Assembly: GCA_002686195.1 (NCBI GenBank)
Contig: NZAS01000173.1
Coordinates: forward strand, 1-21,010
DNA from: Candidatus Pacearchaeota archaeon
GTDB taxonomy: Archaea; Nanoarchaeota; Nanoarchaeia; Pacearchaeales; GW2011-AR1
DNA length: 21,010 bases
Direction: 5' to 3'
In this document: in pieces, positions 8,564 through 16,324 of the stretch
Numbering within the stretch: position 1 is the first letter of the stretch
Layout of the letters: every line of letters starts with the position of its first letter
Translations under genes and position numbers: made by a program
Notes under the pieces: generated by a model
What the model was told of the DNA's origin: nothing
The model's database searches: none
The model's input: the letters and a program-made list of their open reading frames with translations, nothing else

Positions 8564-8914
8564 ATGAAAATATTTTACATATTAATACTAACTTTAATTA
8601 TATCTGGATGCAGTGGTTCAAAATTGACTAATAGACAAGTATCTTCTAATGAACACACTTCGATTAATATTAGTAGAAATTACAATTTACAGGATGACAA
8701 TAAATACAAAAGTGTATTGCCTTCATTAAAAAAGTCTACAACAACAGCCGCAAGAAAAATAAAAGCAGAAGAAAACAACCCAGAAAACAACCCACCTAAA
8801 GCTGATGATATCAATTCAAGCAATAAAAATAAAACACCAATAATTGTTCCAATAATGTCTTTTGTAATAATAATCGGATTATATCTATATGTAAGTAAAT
8901 TAAATAAAAAATAA
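8564..8914 (+). CDS. Lipoprotein with C-terminal membrane anchor, candidate unimolecular spanin
   Basis: The 116-residue protein begins with a lipoprotein signal: MKIF, a hydrophobic run, and lipobox ISGC with Cys at position 16, followed by Ser, which does not call for inner-membrane retention. A polar Asn/Lys/Ser/Thr-rich periplasmic stretch (17-90) leads to a C-terminal hydrophobic helix (about 93-111) ending in Lys residues. An outer-membrane lipid anchor plus an inner-membrane helix in one small protein is the architecture of u-spanins such as phage T1 gp11, which fuse inner and outer membranes in the last step of lysis. GGTGA lies 7 bases before the ATG. The stop overlaps the sigma factor start (TAATG). 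The lysozyme gene is nearby but on the other strand. Signal and helix are read directly; the spanin role is inferred. Confidence 0.78.
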   Translation: MKIFYILILTLIISGCSGSKLTNRQVSSNEHTSINISRNYNLQDDNKYKSVLPSLKKSTTTAARKIKAEENNPENNPPKADDINSSNKNKTPIIVPIMSFVIIIGLYLYVSKLNKK

Positions 8915-9717
8915 TGAAAAAATTAGAAGAAGAAACCAGACCATTTTGGAAGCAATTAATGCTATCCAAGAATCAAGAGAATTATAAGCAAACAGAAAAA
9001 TACATTAGTGCTCGAAATGAACTGGCTGAATTTTATTATCCAATAGTGAAGAAGCTAGCAATTTTACTTAATAAAAAACATGGAGATTATTCAACGGACG
9101 ATTTAAACAGCTTCGGATCAATAGGATTGCTAGATGCTATAGAAAAATTTGACCCACTGAAAGATATTAAATTTGAAACATTTGCGACATATAGAATATT
9201 CGGGTCAATGTATGATCAGGTTAGAGATGACAATTGGATACCAAGACTAAGTAAACAAAGACACTCTATAGTCGACGATATTCAAAAAAGGTTTTTATCC
9301 ACACATGGAAGATCTCCCACAGACGAAGAGCTAATCGAGGAGATAAAAAATAAAACAGATCAAAATCCATTAAGAGTTTTAAAAGAAAAGCACCTTAAGC
9401 TACTATATTCGATAAACAACACTCCAACTGACGTTGACGGTGACGTTGATTTTTATCAAATTGATCCGGGTCTCACTCCAGATAAAATTGTTATTAATGA
9501 TAGCTTTAAGCTGTGGTTTGATTCTATAGATCTCAGATCTATAGAGAAGGATATAATTTATCTTGTTTATAAAAAAGGATATACACTTAAGGAAACATCT
9601 GCAATGCTGGGGATATCCAATGCAAAAACATGCTCTACTCACAAGAAAGCTTTAATAAAGATAAAGCAAGTTTTCATCGAAGAACCAGAAAAATTACGAG
9701 ACTTTTTGATATCATGA
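8914..9717 (+). CDS. Sigma-70-family RNA polymerase sigma factor (FliA/SigB-like)
   Basis: This 267-residue protein should bind host core RNA polymerase and direct it to a particular promoter class, probably a phage late or middle class. The core-binding and -10 recognition part (region 2) is at about 60-115: GLLDAIEKFDP, then FETFATYRIFGSMYDQVRDDNW, as in alternative sigma factors. A region 3-like part follows, with IPRLSKQ and GRSPTDEELIEEI. Region 4, the -35-binding helix-turn-helix, is near the C-terminus (KGYTLKETSAMLGIS, then HKKALIKIKQVF). There is no N-terminal region 1.1, as expected for this class. The ATG overlaps the preceding stop (TAATG) and the stop overlaps the HNH start (ATGA), so translation is coupled on both sides. 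I could not identify its promoters from repeated upstream motifs. Confidence 0.92.
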   Translation: MKKLEEETRPFWKQLMLSKNQENYKQTEKYISARNELAEFYYPIVKKLAILLNKKHGDYSTDDLNSFGSIGLLDAIEKFDPLKDIKFETFATYRIFGSMYDQVRDDNWIPRLSKQRHSIVDDIQKRFLSTHGRSPTDEELIEEIKNKTDQNPLRVLKEKHLKLLYSINNTPTDVDGDVDFYQIDPGLTPDKIVINDSFKLWFDSIDLRSIEKDIIYLVYKKGYTLKETSAMLGISNAKTCSTHKKALIKIKQVFIEEPEKLRDFLIS

Positions 9718-10313
9718 GGAATTCTTATGGAAATCAGTTATTAATTAACAAGGTTTTAGTATTGAATAAATGCTGGTTTCCAATAGGAACTTTTTCATTA
9801 AAAAATGCTTTCTGTAAACTATTAAGCAAAAGAGTAAGAGCACTAAATCATATTACTTACAATGTATGTAATTTTTATGAATGGTTTTCTACAAACTCAA
9901 GTGGCTTTAATTATATAAAAACAAGTAGTGGCTGGATCGCCGTCCCTGAAATTGTAATATCATCATATTATGAAAAGGTTCCAAAATTCAAGGCAAGTGC
10001 ATCTAGGAAAAATATATTAAAAAGAGACAAATATACATGTCAATATAGTGGAAAAAAACTACCTGAATATGAAGCAACAATAGACCATGTTGTGCCAAAA
10101 TCCAAAGGAGGGAAAAATAGTTGGCAAAACTGCGTTACATCGTCTTTTTCAATTAATAATAAAAAATCAGATAAATTTCTTGAAGAAACTGACCTGAGGT
10201 TAATGTCTGAGCCTGGTTTTCCGAAAAATAATTTATTATTTCAATTGCCTTGCAGTTTCAGCGTACCCGACTCTTGGAAGGTTTTTCTATTTAAGAAGAA
10301 AAACAAAGTATGA
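9714..10313 (+). CDS. HNH-family endonuclease with altered zinc-ligand positions
   Basis: The first 60 residues (LVLNKCWFPIGTFSLKNAF and following) match the domain that precedes HNH in a common phage/bacterial nuclease family. The HNH core follows at about 100-160: RKNILKRDKYTCQYSGKKLP, then TIDHVVPKSKGG with the catalytic His, then SWQNCV and NNKKSD. Most relatives carry two CxxC pairs holding a structural zinc. Here the first reads CQYS and the second SFSINN, so three of the four cysteines are gone. The catalytic DH and Asn positions are kept, so it may still cut DNA. I chose 9714 (ATGA overlap with the sigma factor) over an in-frame ATG at 9630, which would overlap the sigma gene by 88 bases. 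It could be a free-standing homing enzyme or take part in DNA processing. Confidence 0.88.
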   Translation: MRNSYGNQLLINKVLVLNKCWFPIGTFSLKNAFCKLLSKRVRALNHITYNVCNFYEWFSTNSSGFNYIKTSSGWIAVPEIVISSYYEKVPKFKASASRKNILKRDKYTCQYSGKKLPEYEATIDHVVPKSKGGKNSWQNCVTSSFSINNKKSDKFLEETDLRLMSEPGFPKNNLLFQLPCSFSVPDSWKVFLFKKKNKV

Positions 10314-10981
10314 TAAGAAGAACAACAGTAAGACCGTCAGGTGTGCGATTTAGGAAATCAATCTCTCAGTGGAGAAATAATCTTAATGGGTTTCCTGCCT
10401 TTATACTTGGTAATGCCCCATCTTTGAACGACTTTGATTTGTCAAAATTAAATAATTTTTTCACCATCGGTATAAATAGAGCCATATACAAAATAGATCC
10501 AACAATCCTTTTTTGGCAAGATCAGGATGTTTATAATTACGAAAAACATCTAATTGATAAAAGTAAGGCAATAAAGGTTTGTCGAGATGTGTCAGATCCC
10601 ATGGGGAAGTTCTTCCACTTTAAATTAAAGAGAGGTTTTTATAAGAGGTCAAATAATCCGGCAATTCTACAAGGAAGAGGTTCTAGTGGTCCTTTGGCTG
10701 TTCAGTTCGCTGCAGCACTAGGGTGTAAGCCTATTTACCTAATAGGAATGGACTGCTTAACTAGAGATGGAGACACTGACTTTTACGGAAAGAATATATT
10801 TTGGAGGAAACATACAAGGAAAAACTGCATCACAGGTCTGAAGTGGATCAATGGAACATTCTCAGATATTGGAGTTTTTAATTTAAGTAAACGAAAAGAT
10901 ATCAATTACGATAAAATAATCATAGAGAACAAAAAACACAAGAAGAGCAGAGACTTTTATCTTAAAAAATTGTTTTCATGA
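10310..10981 (+). CDS. MptE/DUF115-like or GT-A-like nucleotide-binding protein, intact copy
   Basis: Residues 28-41 read FPAFILGNAPSLND: a beta strand, then a GNxPSL loop typical of DUF115/MptE-like proteins and of some sialyltransferase-like enzymes that bind a nucleotide. A second conserved block at about 122-149 (GRGSSGPLAVQFAAALGCK, then PIYLIGMDC) is also typical, with an RDGDTDFYGKN stretch after it. Substrate and product are unknown; DUF115 members include a pterin pyrophosphokinase and glycosyltransferase-like proteins. In a phage it might decorate virion proteins or modified DNA, but that is a guess. ATG overlaps the HNH stop (ATGA). A shorter, degenerate relative follows directly. 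Confidence 0.75.
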   Translation: MIRRTTVRPSGVRFRKSISQWRNNLNGFPAFILGNAPSLNDFDLSKLNNFFTIGINRAIYKIDPTILFWQDQDVYNYEKHLIDKSKAIKVCRDVSDPMGKFFHFKLKRGFYKRSNNPAILQGRGSSGPLAVQFAAALGCKPIYLIGMDCLTRDGDTDFYGKNIFWRKHTRKNCITGLKWINGTFSDIGVFNLSKRKDINYDKIIIENKKHKKSRDFYLKKLFS

Positions 10982-10997
10982 CGATAATCCAAATAAA

Positions 10998-11507
10998 GTG
11001 AACATTAATAGAATAAGAAACTCCCTTAGGGGTATACCATCTGTAATATTTGGATGTAAAAAGACAGACAAAAAAATCGATAATTTAAATATTAATCTAT
11101 TTAGCAATTTCTTTATAATCTCTATCAATGAAGCATTCTTGTATTATCCACAATGTAACATATTGGTGTTGAATGAAGAAACTACAAATAAGCACCTTAA
11201 TGCAATTAAAAGTCTGAGGTGCATAAAAGTCTATTCTGGAACAAAAAACAATCCTAATCTGGACTTTAACCTGACACTGCAATCAAAAAATTCTATCACA
11301 TGTGGATTAGATATTGCATTAGCACTTGGGTGCTCTCCAATACTAACATACAGGTTGGATGTCGATAAAAAAAGAAAAGTAAATAATAAGATTTTATCTA
11401 TGGATAATGAAGATTGCAAAAATAGTATTGATCCTTTTGTGGCTTACTCCAAATATAATGATTTGTGTCCAGATAGGTTGGATATAATGAAAAGGTTAAT
11501 AAAATAA
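10998..11507 (+). CDS. Degenerate tandem paralogue of the upstream MptE/DUF115-like protein
   Basis: Aligned by eye, this 169-residue protein follows its neighbour from end to end. WRNNLNGFPAFILG becomes IRNSLRGIPSVIFG, FFTIGINRAI becomes FFIISINEAF, AIKV becomes CIKV, and AAALGCKPIYLIGMD becomes ALALGCSPILTYRLD. The nucleotide-loop signature GNAPSL is replaced by GCKKTD, and the GSSGPLA block by NSITCGLD, so catalysis is doubtful. It probably arose by duplication and may be a regulatory or structural partner, or simply be decaying. The start is GTG at 10998, with no good ribosome binding site and 16 bases after the previous stop; a nearer ATG at 10978 runs into a stop after seven codons. The stop overlaps the dUTPase start. 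Confidence 0.72.
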   Translation: MNINRIRNSLRGIPSVIFGCKKTDKKIDNLNINLFSNFFIISINEAFLYYPQCNILVLNEETTNKHLNAIKSLRCIKVYSGTKNNPNLDFNLTLQSKNSITCGLDIALALGCSPILTYRLDVDKKRKVNNKILSMDNEDCKNSIDPFVAYSKYNDLCPDRLDIMKRLIK

Positions 11508-11977
11508 TGAACATCAACAGTAAAACAGTAAAGTTTATAAAAAAACACAACAATGCGACTATTCCTTCGAGAGCTCACTCATCGGATAGTGGATATGATA
11601 TCACTGCTTCAGATATGTCTGTGGTATTTAATGAAAAAACAGGTTATATATCATATATTGCCTATGATACAGGGATTTCAATAGAGCCTCCAGGTAATAT
11701 GTATTTCTTACTGTATCCTAGGTCTAGTGTTAGAAAATACGACCTATCACTGTGTAATTCAGTAGGAGTCATTGACACTTCTTATAGAGGAAATGTGGTT
11801 GCTTGCTTCACTCCAACTTTTCCCACAAAATCAACAGATGACATAATAATATACAATATAGGTGACAGGATTGCTCAGCTTATTCCACAATTATTATTAG
11901 ATATAACCTTTGAAGAAACCAGCGATATAAATAAAACAGAAAGAGATGATGGTGGCTTCGGTTCAAGTGGAAGTTAA
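11507..11977 (+). CDS. dut: Trimeric dUTP pyrophosphatase
   Basis: It hydrolyses dUTP to dUMP and pyrophosphate, keeping uracil out of DNA and supplying dUMP to ThyX (encoded at 5954). All five motifs of the trimeric family are visible: HSSDSGYDI (24-32), YPRSSVRK, VGVIDTSYRGNV, YNIGDRIAQLIP and the C-terminal RDDGGFGSSGS, whose Gly-rich tail closes over the active site. Length (156) is normal for the family. The ATG overlaps the previous stop (TAATG) and the next gene starts 3 bases after the stop, so it is translated in the same run. No anomalies seen. Confidence 0.97.
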   Translation: MNINSKTVKFIKKHNNATIPSRAHSSDSGYDITASDMSVVFNEKTGYISYIAYDTGISIEPPGNMYFLLYPRSSVRKYDLSLCNSVGVIDTSYRGNVVACFTPTFPTKSTDDIIIYNIGDRIAQLIPQLLLDITFEETSDINKTERDDGGFGSSGS

Positions 11978-11979
11978 AT

Positions 11980-13998
11980 ATGTCTATAACCCAATCAAAT
12001 GTAGTTTTTGTATATAATAGTGAAGATCCCGATGGAATCTACTTTGCAAAAAGATATGCAGATATTCATAATATAACAGAAGAACAGTTGATTGGAATAG
12101 ATACTGAGACTGAAGAGATAGTTGACTCTTTTCAGGACTTTAAAGATCAACTTGAAACTCCACTTAGAAATAAACTTCTTGAGTTAAAAGATTCTGGTAG
12201 AAATATATATGCAATTGTGTTGGGCTGGCGGATACCGGGCGGTTTTTGGCATAATGGAAAAATAATAAGCGCAACGTCTAGAATATCAGCCATAGCACCC
12301 ATAGAGGAGGACATGGATTTAGATCTCAACAAAAGAAACCCATTATATAATAGGGGAGTTTTTAAGAGGTATGACGAAGAAGACTCAGCATCTGCTCTTG
12401 TAGTAACAAGACTAGATGCCCCTATAAAACAAGTGATGGATAGGAAGTTTGACGAAATATCGACAGCAACATATGGGACCAAGGCGGATGGTTTATTTTA
12501 TTTTGACTTATATTCCGGATATGGTGACGGAGAAAGAGCATCTCAATATCAAGAAAGATTAGACCTGTTTGATAAAAACACAAAAGATCGACTTAGTATT
12601 CCTGTAGAAAAAACTGTAAAATTAGATGATTTTACTGATGTATTTTTTGGACAACTAAGAGATGATTCTATTTATTGGGGGTGGGGCTTTGATGCAATAG
12701 GAAATGGTTATTTCTTTAATCAATCTAGAAATAGAACTTTTTTTTATAATGCTGACTTTAATAGTTTAAGATCAATAAGATCTTTTAATGTAACTTATCC
12801 TGGAGTGATGGCTATTGACAATGGATATGTAGCAGTAGCTGGAGCTATGGATGAAATAACAAGAACAGATGAGGTTGTTGTATCTCCACCAATAATATCT
12901 CCATATAGTCCATATGATATATATGACCCATACGATCCATATACTTCTGGATCAATAGGTGTCCCATCGGATGAAATTATTATTGATAATCTTGATCCTT
13001 ATTTTGGAGATGAATTAAATCCCTATGAACCACTAGATCTTATTGACACATATAACCCAGAGGACCTAGATGGGGCAGAGGGATCATACGATATATTCTT
13101 AGACCCAATACCCTTTTTTGATTCAGTCTTACGTGGAGCGAAGCTAGGGGAGTCTTTCTTATTCTCTAATCCATTTTTGAATAATTCTATGTCAATCTTT
13201 GGAGACCCATTAATGCCTATTGACATAGAAAATACAGATACCAATTTAGAACAAATTAATGTTTTTGAGTCTTTTGATATTATTTCTGAACACTACGCAA
13301 AAGCATACAGCTACTTAACTAGAAGAGCAGCAGCAGCACATGGAATGCTGAGTCGAGTTGTAGATACTTGCGAAATTGATTATGCAACAACATTTATAAC
13401 TCCATCTGCAAATGTAGCATCGGAATTGTCTTATGATAGAGTATTTTCTAAAATGACAAAACTAGGACAAACCTGTCAAGACTGGGCTACATCTTCTGCG
13501 TTCAATTTGTTGCCCCCCAAAGAACCAACCTTTGTTGAGTATTTGTATTTTTCCGAACAAAGTATATCTGATTTATTCCTGGTTGGCGGAGGAAATCAAA
13601 TACAAGTAAAAGAAAAACTTCCAGAAAGACTCATATATAGCGAGGGGAGTTGGATGTTCGAAGCTGTAATTCAAGAAATGGATCCAAATCTATTTTTCTT
13701 AATACAATTTGAATTGCTTATAAGTTTGAGTGCAGATTTTGAAGAAAATGACATAATCTTTGACATTCGATCTGTGGAAGACCTCTCTAGGTGGGAATAC
13801 GAAGAGCCTTTTGGAGTGTTTACTCCACTCACATACTGGGGGGTTCCATCAAATTTAAAAGGTCGACGTATTCGTTTTAGAAGCGATGAGTTTCAGAAAT
13901 TTACAAGGTTCACTAAGTTGTATATAAAATATAGACAAGTAGGGGATGCTTTTTTCTACACCCCTTACACTGATTTTACGGATATAGTTTCTCATTAA
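11980..13998 (+). CDS. TIGR03790-like domain protein with Asp-Pro-Tyr repeat insert, probably virion-associated
   Basis: The 672-residue protein starts with a TIGR03790-like pattern. A strand and helix (VVFVYNSEDPDGIYFAKRYA) is followed by a helix-loop start for the I..E..GI family, then YAIVLGWRIPGGF near residue 80 and VVTRLDAP near 145. The block ends with FGDPLMPI around 407-414, corresponding to the GDPL motif late in that family. Residues about 305-370 form an insert rich in Asp, Pro, Tyr and Ile with repeated YDPYDPY-like runs. After residue 420 a helical part (SYLTRRAAAAHGMLSRVVD) leads to a beta-rich C-terminus with no known match. No function is established for TIGR03790. A possible relation to caspase-like peptidase folds is speculative. 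No signal peptide is present. It starts 3 bases after dut. Confidence 0.65.
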   Translation: MSITQSNVVFVYNSEDPDGIYFAKRYADIHNITEEQLIGIDTETEEIVDSFQDFKDQLETPLRNKLLELKDSGRNIYAIVLGWRIPGGFWHNGKIISATSRISAIAPIEEDMDLDLNKRNPLYNRGVFKRYDEEDSASALVVTRLDAPIKQVMDRKFDEISTATYGTKADGLFYFDLYSGYGDGERASQYQERLDLFDKNTKDRLSIPVEKTVKLDDFTDVFFGQLRDDSIYWGWGFDAIGNGYFFNQSRNRTFFYNADFNSLRSIRSFNVTYPGVMAIDNGYVAVAGAMDEITRTDEVVVSPPIISPYSPYDIYDPYDPYTSGSIGVPSDEIIIDNLDPYFGDELNPYEPLDLIDTYNPEDLDGAEGSYDIFLDPIPFFDSVLRGAKLGESFLFSNPFLNNSMSIFGDPLMPIDIENTDTNLEQINVFESFDIISEHYAKAYSYLTRRAAAAHGMLSRVVDTCEIDYATTFITPSANVASELSYDRVFSKMTKLGQTCQDWATSSAFNLLPPKEPTFVEYLYFSEQSISDLFLVGGGNQIQVKEKLPERLIYSEGSWMFEAVIQEMDPNLFFLIQFELLISLSADFEENDIIFDIRSVEDLSRWEYEEPFGVFTPLTYWGVPSNLKGRRIRFRSDEFQKFTRFTKLYIKYRQVGDAFFYTPYTDFTDIVSH

Positions 13999-14000
13999 TT

Positions 14001-14483
14001 ATGATCAAACCAGGCGAATATAAAATTTTAACAAACCTGATAGACGATGGATTATTCTCTACGAAGAAAGCGGGATCTCATCTCATTAACATGTTTAATA
14101 CACTTAATGATACTGACGTCCAAAAAATGTCTCAATCCTTCGTTAGGGTTACATCTGCAACAAGCACAACATATTCATCAGTAATAACTGACGCTATTTC
14201 CTACCCGTCATCATTGCTCTCATATACAATAGCATTACATGGACATATTTTTAAAAAATATAACGTAAATACTATAGATGAATTTTTAGAAGAAAATTAT
14301 CTTGAAGTTGGTCAAGACTTTGCGAATATGTGTCTCAAAATAGGATACAACATCACAAGGATTGGCGACATGTCTTCAAGATGGAAAGATATAGATGACA
14401 ACATAGATGAAATAGAGACTGGCGTATACTCTGGAATAAGACTAACGTGGGATCTTATTGGTGGGACGAATAAGTGTGACTAA
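14001..14483 (+). CDS. Unknown helical protein
   Basis: Function not recognised. The 160 residues begin MIKPGEYKILTNLIDDG and are mostly helix-forming, with a Ser/Thr-rich middle (SATSTTYSSVI near 51-61) and acidic helices at the end (DIDDNIDEIETG). There is no membrane segment, signal peptide or enzyme motif. It follows the 672-residue protein by 3 bases and overlaps the zinc-ribbon gene, so it belongs to the same operon. A small virion protein or tail accessory is plausible from its neighbours but unproven. Confidence 0.65.
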   Translation: MIKPGEYKILTNLIDDGLFSTKKAGSHLINMFNTLNDTDVQKMSQSFVRVTSATSTTYSSVITDAISYPSSLLSYTIALHGHIFKKYNVNTIDEFLEENYLEVGQDFANMCLKIGYNITRIGDMSSRWKDIDDNIDEIETGVYSGIRLTWDLIGGTNKCD

Positions 14484-15099
14484 CCCTATATGTCCAGCTT
14501 GTTATTCAGACACTCGACCTTTACCAATTGATGGCTTAAAATACCATAAGTGCATCAATTGTCAACATTCATTTTCTAGCTCTAGTATTAAGGTGATAAA
14601 AAAAATAACCAAGAGAAATATCTTTAATCAAACTAGCAACCAAAGTGGATTGTTTGATCCGTTTAAAAAATTTAATGGAACGGAAGTTTCTATAAAACAG
14701 ATATTGAAAAAGTTCAACATACAAAATGGAGAGCTTATATCTAATTATAACTTTTTTAAAAAGGACTTCTCAGTAAGTCCCTGTGAATTCTCTGCAGAAT
14801 GCGATATATTTTCCACCATCCTAGATTCACATAGAGACAAAAAAGTAAACAATATTCTATCGTTATGTTTTATGCCTTTTTATAATGACATTGATAATTT
14901 TATAACCATGTGCTATAAAAATACTGGAACTGGAGATAAAACCATCATCTTAACAAATACGACCAACTCTTTAATAAAGCGCAATATTGGTCAGATCCAC
15001 CATTTTACATCTAAATCATTACATAATATATTGTCTGTGCAGCAGAAAAATTACGATGTTTTCACTGTAGATAATATTTTGGGGTTTATTCTCTATTAA
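14458..15099 (+). CDS. Zinc-ribbon protein, possibly a worn SAM-methyltransferase relative
   Basis: Four cysteines in two CxxC pairs (residues 12, 15, 32 and 35, CPAC and CINC) make an N-terminal zinc ribbon like that of a family of zinc-ribbon SAM-dependent methyltransferases. In its last third, QIHHFTSKSLHNIL followed by YDVFTV recalls the HxxxFTPKSLxxLL and (F/Y)xV positions of those enzymes. The Gly-rich SAM-binding loop is not visible in the middle (about 90-150), so catalysis is doubtful. The start is uncertain: TTG 14458, GTG 14461 and GTG 14476 are in frame, and the last gives only an 8-base overlap with the previous gene. It ends the long plus-strand run, one base from the end of the convergent gene at 15101. 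Confidence 0.65.
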   Translation: MVGRISVTNPICPACYSDTRPLPIDGLKYHKCINCQHSFSSSSIKVIKKITKRNIFNQTSNQSGLFDPFKKFNGTEVSIKQILKKFNIQNGELISNYNFFKKDFSVSPCEFSAECDIFSTILDSHRDKKVNNILSLCFMPFYNDIDNFITMCYKNTGTGDKTIILTNTTNSLIKRNIGQIHHFTSKSLHNILSVQQKNYDVFTVDNILGFILY

Positions 15100-15100
15100 A

Positions 15101-15547
15101 TTAAAAGAGTCCTAGTGAGTTTATTTTCTCGTTAAACTCATAGTATGTTGATATGTCGCCATCATAGTCTTTTATCCCAGAAGACACAATAGATGCTAAT
15201 GCACTTAATTCATGAAGTGATTTTATGTATTTAATATGTTGGGATGATGATTTTTTTGCCAATATCTTATCCACCAACACCTTTAGCTCAATATCATCTG
15301 AGTAATTCTCTGAGATTATGTCTGACATTTCTTCAATTGCATTAATTGACTCGTGAGCTTGAGCAAGAGAGTCTATGTATTTTTCTGTTATTAAAGATAG
15401 ACTATTGGATAAATTATTTAGCAAAGTCATTGCAGTTTGGGTGTTTTTTAATGAATTTAATAAAGCCAGAGCATTTGTATCTTTTTTAAAGATGCCATTA
15501 ATGTCCTCTTGTTGATATTGAGTATTTAATTTAGATGGAAAGTCCAT
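15101..15547 (-). CDS. Helical coiled-coil protein, unknown function
   Basis: Function not recognised. The 148 residues are predicted almost entirely helical, with heptad-like spacing (ALLNSLKNTQTAMTLLNNL near 28-46, then IDSLAQAHESINAIEEMSD) and few aromatic residues. AGGAGAAAGC precedes the ATG on the minus strand, a good ribosome binding site. It is the last gene of the minus-strand block and follows the 162-residue gene by 8 bases. Its shape suits a scaffold, tail-chaperone or structural protein; that is inference. Confidence 0.65.
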   Translation of the reverse strand: MDFPSKLNTQYQQEDINGIFKKDTNALALLNSLKNTQTAMTLLNNLSNSLSLITEKYIDSLAQAHESINAIEEMSDIISENYSDDIELKVLVDKILAKKSSSQHIKYIKSLHELSALASIVSSGIKDYDGDISTYYEFNEKINSLGLF

Positions 15548-15555
15548 GCTTTCTC

Positions 15556-16044
15556 CTATTCTTTTTTACGTGCATTTTCAATAAGTTTTTGAACTATCTT
15601 GAATATCTCTTTATCGTTTATCTCTAATTCTTTCTTGAGCCTTTCAATGATTTTAAGCCTCTCTTCTAGGTCATCAGATGTCAACCTTAACAGTAAATCT
15701 CTTTCTTTTATGTTACTAATTTCTTCTATCTCTTCTGGAGTTTTGTTCTCATTATCTTTTATTATTCTTTTGAATTGAGTCATCTTATCACTTAAGGATG
15801 GAGGTCCTTGATCTGAAAACTGTCTTGTAACAATATCTTTTACATCAAATGGAGCATATCCACGACCCATATAGTTAAGTAAATTCCAAAACCCTTTACC
15901 AACTTCTTTTACTGGTTTTGCAACAGCCCTGCTAACTCCAATCGCTTTTCCTTTTAAGTCTTCCATTCTTGCAAAAGATCTCTCATCTGTGGTGAATGGG
16001 TCTTCCGATGCAGTCTTATATTTATTTGTATATATGTGTTTCAT
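15556..16044 (-). CDS. Unknown charged protein with TNxYKxA N-terminal motif
   Basis: Function not recognised. The 162 residues begin MKHIYTNKYKTASED, close in pattern to the NWYKIAQ start of the first gene and to KTNAFLKAAQ in the next gene of this block. A basic amphipathic part (KGKAIGVSRAVAKPVKEVGKGF, about 31-52, shown here as two adjoining pieces by position) precedes GYAPFDVKDIV near 61-71. The C-terminal half is a charged helix rich in Glu and Lys. The ATG is preceded by an A/T-rich stretch without a clear ribosome binding site and lies 5 bases from the preceding gene's stop, so coupling is likely. A minor virion protein is possible. Confidence 0.62.
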   Translation of the reverse strand: MKHIYTNKYKTASEDPFTTDERSFARMEDLKGKAIGVSRAVAKPVKEVGKGFWNLLNYMGRGYAPFDVKDIVTRQFSDQGPPSLSDKMTQFKRIIKDNENKTPEEIEEISNIKERDLLLRLTSDDLEERLKIIERLKKELEINDKEIFKIVQKLIENARKKE

Positions 16045-16049
16045 TTTTA

Positions 16050-16310
16050 TTAATTATCATATTGTTGAGTTGGCATAAAACTACCGGTCGCATCCTCAAA
16101 ATCTAGGTTGGAATCATTTTGTCCAACCTGTTGCATTAAATTCTCTTGCTGCTGTTCTAGCGTCTCAATTTGCGTCCCTTGTGACTCTAATTGTTCTATC
16201 TCTGTGTTTAATTGTTCCATTTGTTGTTTTTTGTATTCTATTTGACTTTTTATTCTGTCAGAGTTGGATTGAGCTGCTTTTAAGAATGCATTTGTTTTAA
16301 CTGTCTTCAT
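16050..16310 (-). CDS. Small Gln-rich coiled-coil protein with TNxFLKAAQ N-terminus
   Basis: Function not recognised. The 86 residues begin MKTVKTNAFLKAAQSN. A Gln/Glu-rich heptad-like coiled coil then runs from about 15 to 65 (for example EYKKQQMEQLNTEIEQLE-type spacing), ending in a short acidic and Tyr tail. The N-terminus resembles those of the genes at 77 and 15556. It sits 14 bases after the Dam gene, with AAGGACAG before the ATG. Small coiled-coil proteins of this type are often phage structural or assembly parts, but no specific role can be read. Confidence 0.62.
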   Translation of the reverse strand: MKTVKTNAFLKAAQSNSDRIKSQIEYKKQQMEQLNTEIEQLESQGTQIETLEQQQENLMQQVGQNDSNLDFEDATGSFMPTQQYDN

Positions 16311-16324
16311 ATATCTGTCCTTAT

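Noticed and set aside
9630..9713. Longer N-terminus for the HNH gene
   Set aside because: It would overlap the sigma factor by 88 bases, and the extra residues have no match to the family. The ATGA start at 9714 fits the packing of neighbouring genes.
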